Part shown: positions 5,702 to 7,638 of the stretch, piece by piece
Numbering within the stretch: position 1 is the stretch's first letter
How the letters are laid out: the number at the start of each line of letters is the position of its first letter
Assembly (NCBI GenBank): GCA_007128755.1
Contig: SKWV01000277.1
Location: 1-7,638 of the forward strand
Length of the DNA: 7,638 nucleotides
Source of the DNA: Trueperaceae bacterium
GTDB lineage: Bacteria; Deinococcota; Deinococci; Deinococcales; Trueperaceae
Reading direction: 5' to 3'
Position numbers and translations under genes: made by a program
Notes under the pieces: model-generated
Told to the model about the DNA's origin: nothing
The model's database searches: none
Seen by the model: the letters and a program-made list of their open reading frames with translations, nothing else

Positions 5702-7369
5702 ATGACGATCACCTGGGACGACATCGAACCGCGCGTCGCCTCGCTGCTCGACGCGGACCTCGACGCCGAGGGCGTCCCCGCCTGGCTGCTGGAGCGTGAC
5801 GCCCTCGACCGCGATGTCGGCGAGGCGTTCGCCCGCCTCACGCGCGACAAGGACGAGGACACGGCCGACGAAGCGGCGAAGGAGGCGTTCCTCGCGTTCG
5901 TGCGCCGCGTGCTGCCGCACCTGAGCTCCGCCGACCACGAGCTCGACGAGAAGCTCCATGGCGTACGCGACTACGAGCCACCCGCCGACCTGCGCGTCGC
6001 CTGGCTCGACCTTGCAGATCGGATGGCCGTGTTCCATCCGGCGAACATCCCACTCGAGATGGAGGTCGAGGAGCTGCTGCAACGCTACGGCGAGGTGAGC
6101 GGCGGGGTACGCGTCGAGCTCGACGGCGAGACGATCACCGTGACGCAGGCCCGCGCCAAGCTGATCGAGCGCGATCGCGACCTCCGCGAACGCGCCTGGC
6201 GCGCGCTCGACGCCGCGCTCGAACGCGCGCGGCCGGAGCTCGACGACATCTTCCTGCAGCTCGTGCGCGTGCGCAGCGCGATGGCGCGCAACGCCGGCTT
6301 CGCCGACGTCCGGGAGATGACCTGGCGCGCTCGACATCGCCGCGAGTACGGCCCCGACGACGCGCTCACGCTGCACGCGAGCGTGGCCGCCGAGGTCGTC
6401 CCGCACCTGCAGGCGCTGGCGCGACGCCGACGAGAGCGATTGGACATCGAGAGCGTCCGTCCCTGGGACGCGGCCGTCGATCCCGACGGCGCCGAGCCGC
6501 TACGGCCGTTCACCGACGTCGCCGAGCTGGAAGAGGGACTGCAGCGCATGTTCGACGAGGTCGACCCCCAGCTCGGCGCCTGGTTCGGCCGCCTGCGTGA
6601 CGGCTGGATGGACATCGAGCCACGCCCGAACAAGGTCCCCGGGATGGGCTACCAGAACTACTTCCCGCGGTCGCGCTCCCCCTACATCTACATGAGCGCG
6701 GTCGGCACCGACGACGACCTGATGACGATGCGACACGAGGCCGGTCACGCGTTCCACTCCTTCGCGACGGAGGAGCGCTGGCCGCTGCTCGCGCACGGCG
6801 TCAACCGCATGGAACTCGCCGAGTTCGCCTCCGAGACGATGGAGCTGCTCACGCTGCCGTACCTCACGCGCGAGCGCGGAGGCTTCTACGAAGCCGACGA
6901 GGCCGTGAGGTCGCGGCGCGCCCTGCTCGAACGCATCGTGGCCTTGTGGGCCCGGACCTGTACGGTGGACGCGATCCAGCACTGGATCTACGACCAGGAC
7001 CCGGAGACGCTGACGGCCGAGGCGATCGACGCGGCCTGGACGACGATCAGCGACACTTTCCCCTCCGGCGTCGACTGGAGCGGGCTCGAGCGCTCGCGAG
7101 CGAAGGGGTGGCACATCATCCACCTCTTCCACGCACCGTTCTACTTCCTCGAGTACGCGCTGGCGTACATGGGGGCGGTGCAGGTCTGGCGCAACGCCCG
7201 CGACGATCACGCCGGCGCGCTCGCCGCCTACAAGCGCGCGCTGTCGCTCGGCGGCACCGTGCCGCTCGACGAGATGTACGCGGCCGCCGGCGTGCGGTTC
7301 GCCTTCGATCGCGCCACCGTGCGCGAACTGACCGAGTTCGTGATGGCGGCGATGGACGACGAGCTGTAG
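5702..7369 (+). CDS. M3-family zinc oligoendopeptidase (PepF/thimet-like)
   Basis: This 555-residue cytoplasmic metallopeptidase hydrolyses short peptides, as M3-family oligopeptidases do. The zinc site is intact: HEAGH at 345-349 gives His345, catalytic Glu346 and His349, and Glu374 (ELAEFASETMELL), 29 residues after the first His, is the third ligand at the spacing seen in thimet oligopeptidase. The C-terminal active-site segment HLFHAPFYFLEYALAYMGA (474-492) carries the His/Tyr residues that in this family bind substrate and stabilise the transition state. The helical N-terminal half (1-300) forms the substrate channel wall in homologues. There is no signal peptide. Length fits the ~550-residue M3 oligoendopeptidase branch rather than the ~600-residue PepF or ~680-residue thimet forms. 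The start at 5702 is the first ATG and has no Shine-Dalgarno; a -10-like TATCGT six bases before it suggests a leaderless mRNA. It lies 93 bases after the diguanylate cyclase gene, with its own candidate promoter, so co-transcription is not needed. Confidence 0.95.
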   Translation: MTITWDDIEPRVASLLDADLDAEGVPAWLLERDALDRDVGEAFARLTRDKDEDTADEAAKEAFLAFVRRVLPHLSSADHELDEKLHGVRDYEPPADLRVAWLDLADRMAVFHPANIPLEMEVEELLQRYGEVSGGVRVELDGETITVTQARAKLIERDRDLRERAWRALDAALERARPELDDIFLQLVRVRSAMARNAGFADVREMTWRARHRREYGPDDALTLHASVAAEVVPHLQALARRRRERLDIESVRPWDAAVDPDGAEPLRPFTDVAELEEGLQRMFDEVDPQLGAWFGRLRDGWMDIEPRPNKVPGMGYQNYFPRSRSPYIYMSAVGTDDDLMTMRHEAGHAFHSFATEERWPLLAHGVNRMELAEFASETMELLTLPYLTRERGGFYEADEAVRSRRALLERIVALWARTCTVDAIQHWIYDQDPETLTAEAIDAAWTTISDTFPSGVDWSGLERSRAKGWHIIHLFHAPFYFLEYALAYMGAVQVWRNARDDHAGALAAYKRALSLGGTVPLDEMYAAAGVRFAFDRATVRELTEFVMAAMDDEL

Positions 7370-7411
7370 CCGACACGTGTGACGGCCCGAGTCGTCGTGT
7401 ACCGGGAGGTG

Positions 7412-7427
7412 AGGCCGGCTCCGGCCT
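7412..7427 (+). terminator. Candidate terminator hairpin after the M3 peptidase gene
   Basis: AGGCCG (7412-7417) and CGGCCT (7422-7427) form a perfect 6-bp stem with a GCTC loop, 42 bases after the peptidase stop and just before the next gene's candidate promoter. No T-tract follows, so it is a weak call supported mainly by position. Confidence 0.35.
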
Positions 7428-7441
7428 GGCAGCGATGGCCT

Positions 7442-7450
7442 TGGTAGTGT
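7442..7450 (+). promoter_or_regulatory. Candidate extended -10 promoter of the exported-protein gene
   Basis: TGGTAGTGT matches the TGnTAnnnT extended -10 pattern, the same form as the candidate before the diguanylate cyclase. Transcription would start near 7457 and leave a leader of about 108 bases that contains three successive hairpins. There is no recognisable -35. Confidence 0.4.
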
Positions 7451-7474
7451 GACGGATCCACGTCGCCCCGTCCC

Positions 7475-7539
7475 GACCGCCTTCGGTCATCACCGGATGC
7501 ACGGGTGACGTCGGCCGCGGCGACAGGCGCCAGCGGCCG
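7475..7539 (+). ncRNA. Structured 5' leader with three consecutive hairpins (candidate cis-regulatory RNA)
   Basis: Three stems follow one another between the candidate promoter and the ribosome-binding site. Stem 1 is GACCG/CGGTC with a CCTT loop (7475-7479, 7484-7488). Stem 2 is TCACC/GGTGA with a 9-base loop (7490-7494, 7504-7508). Stem 3 is an 11-bp stem (7512-7522 with 7528-7539) broken only by a bulged A at 7532 and closed by an ACAGG loop. I match it to no known riboswitch or leader family. Stem 3 could alternatively be a terminator, but only CTTCGTCC follows it. The pairing is visible; the regulatory role is inferred. Confidence 0.35.
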
Positions 7540-7551
7540 CTTCGTCCTACC

Positions 7552-7558
7552 GAGAGGA
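7552..7558 (+). promoter_or_regulatory. Ribosome-binding site of the exported-protein gene
   Basis: GAGAGGA ends six bases before the ATG at 7565. It is a strong Shine-Dalgarno match and the main reason for calling a gene at the window's edge. Confidence 0.7.
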
Positions 7559-7564
7559 TCCCTC

Positions 7565-7638
7565 ATGTCCATCCGTACCGTCCGCGGCCGCCTGTTCGCG
7601 GCACTCCTCGCCTGCACCCTCGCGCTCGCAGGCACCGC
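7565..7638 (+). CDS. N-terminus of an exported protein, 3'-truncated (signal peptide only)
   Basis: Only 24 complete codons are present before the window ends. They read as a classical secretion signal: a short positively charged N-region (MSIRTVRGR, three Arg), then a hydrophobic core (LFAALLACTLALAG). The Ala-rich end could lead to a signal peptidase I site or, if a Cys follows just outside, a lipoprotein site; the window does not decide. The visible Cys17 is not in a clear lipobox. The start is well supported by GAGAGGA six bases upstream. The mature protein, and therefore its function, lies outside the window. It is on the same strand as the M3 peptidase but 195 bases downstream, behind a candidate terminator and its own candidate promoter, so it is probably a separate transcription unit. 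Confidence 0.7.
   Translation, partial: MSIRTVRGRLFAALLACTLALAGT

Noticed and set aside
5024..6406. Minus-strand open frame of about 460 codons spanning the end of the diguanylate cyclase and the start of the peptidase
   Set aside because: It crosses two real genes and their spacer and has no recognisable motif or start signal. It is a shadow frame of high-GC codon usage.
1..7638. Mobile element, phage, CRISPR, defence or biosynthetic gene cluster
   Set aside because: No transposase, integrase, terminal repeat, repeat-spacer array, nuclease/helicase pair or carrier-protein enzyme is present, and composition is even across the window.

Overview
The window is high-GC bacterial DNA (visibly around 70% GC, coding third positions dominated by G/C). 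It carries seven genes: a truncated one at each end and five complete ones between. No single feature fixes the organism. The M3 peptidase reads to me like the roughly 550-residue form I associate with Deinococcota (Deinococcus/Trueperaceae-like) and some high-GC Actinobacteria. Candidate extended -10 and leaderless promoters fit either group. The lineage is therefore an inference only. I see no tRNA, rRNA, CRISPR array, insertion sequence, integrase or other transfer mark.

Layout: (1) 2-1012 (+), the C-terminal part of a probable beta-propeller protein that begins outside the window. (2) 999-2093 (-), a luciferase-like flavin-dependent monooxygenase that overlaps gene 1 tail to tail by 14 bases. 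(3) 2293-2709 (+), an OsmC-family protein with both redox cysteines, divergent from gene 2 across a 199-base spacer. (4) 2791-3180 (-), an AhpD-like carboxymuconolactone decarboxylase-family protein with a CxxCxxxH motif, convergent with OsmC. (5) 3497-5608 (+), a membrane-anchored CHASE3-like/HAMP/GAF/GGDEF diguanylate cyclase, divergent from gene 4 across a 316-base spacer. (6) 5702-7369 (+), an M3-family oligoendopeptidase. (7) 7565-end (+), the signal peptide of an exported protein that runs off the window.

Genes 2-4 form a loose neighbourhood of flavin/thiol redox functions (flavin monooxygenase, hydroperoxide reductase-like protein, AhpD-like thiol protein). Each has its own orientation, so they are not an operon. 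The diguanylate cyclase is the signalling gene: it senses through an extracytoplasmic domain and a GAF domain and would make c-di-GMP. The peptidase is a cytosolic housekeeping-type oligopeptide hydrolase.

I did not find a recognisable new multi-gene system such as a defence island, biosynthetic cluster or novel array. The less ordinary signals are in the spacers: a perfect 10-bp inverted repeat spaced two helical turns, overlapping the -35 region of the diguanylate cyclase's candidate promoter; a leader with three consecutive hairpins ahead of the exported protein; a probable leaderless start for the peptidase; and three GTACG boxes at exact 35-base intervals between the monooxygenase and OsmC genes.
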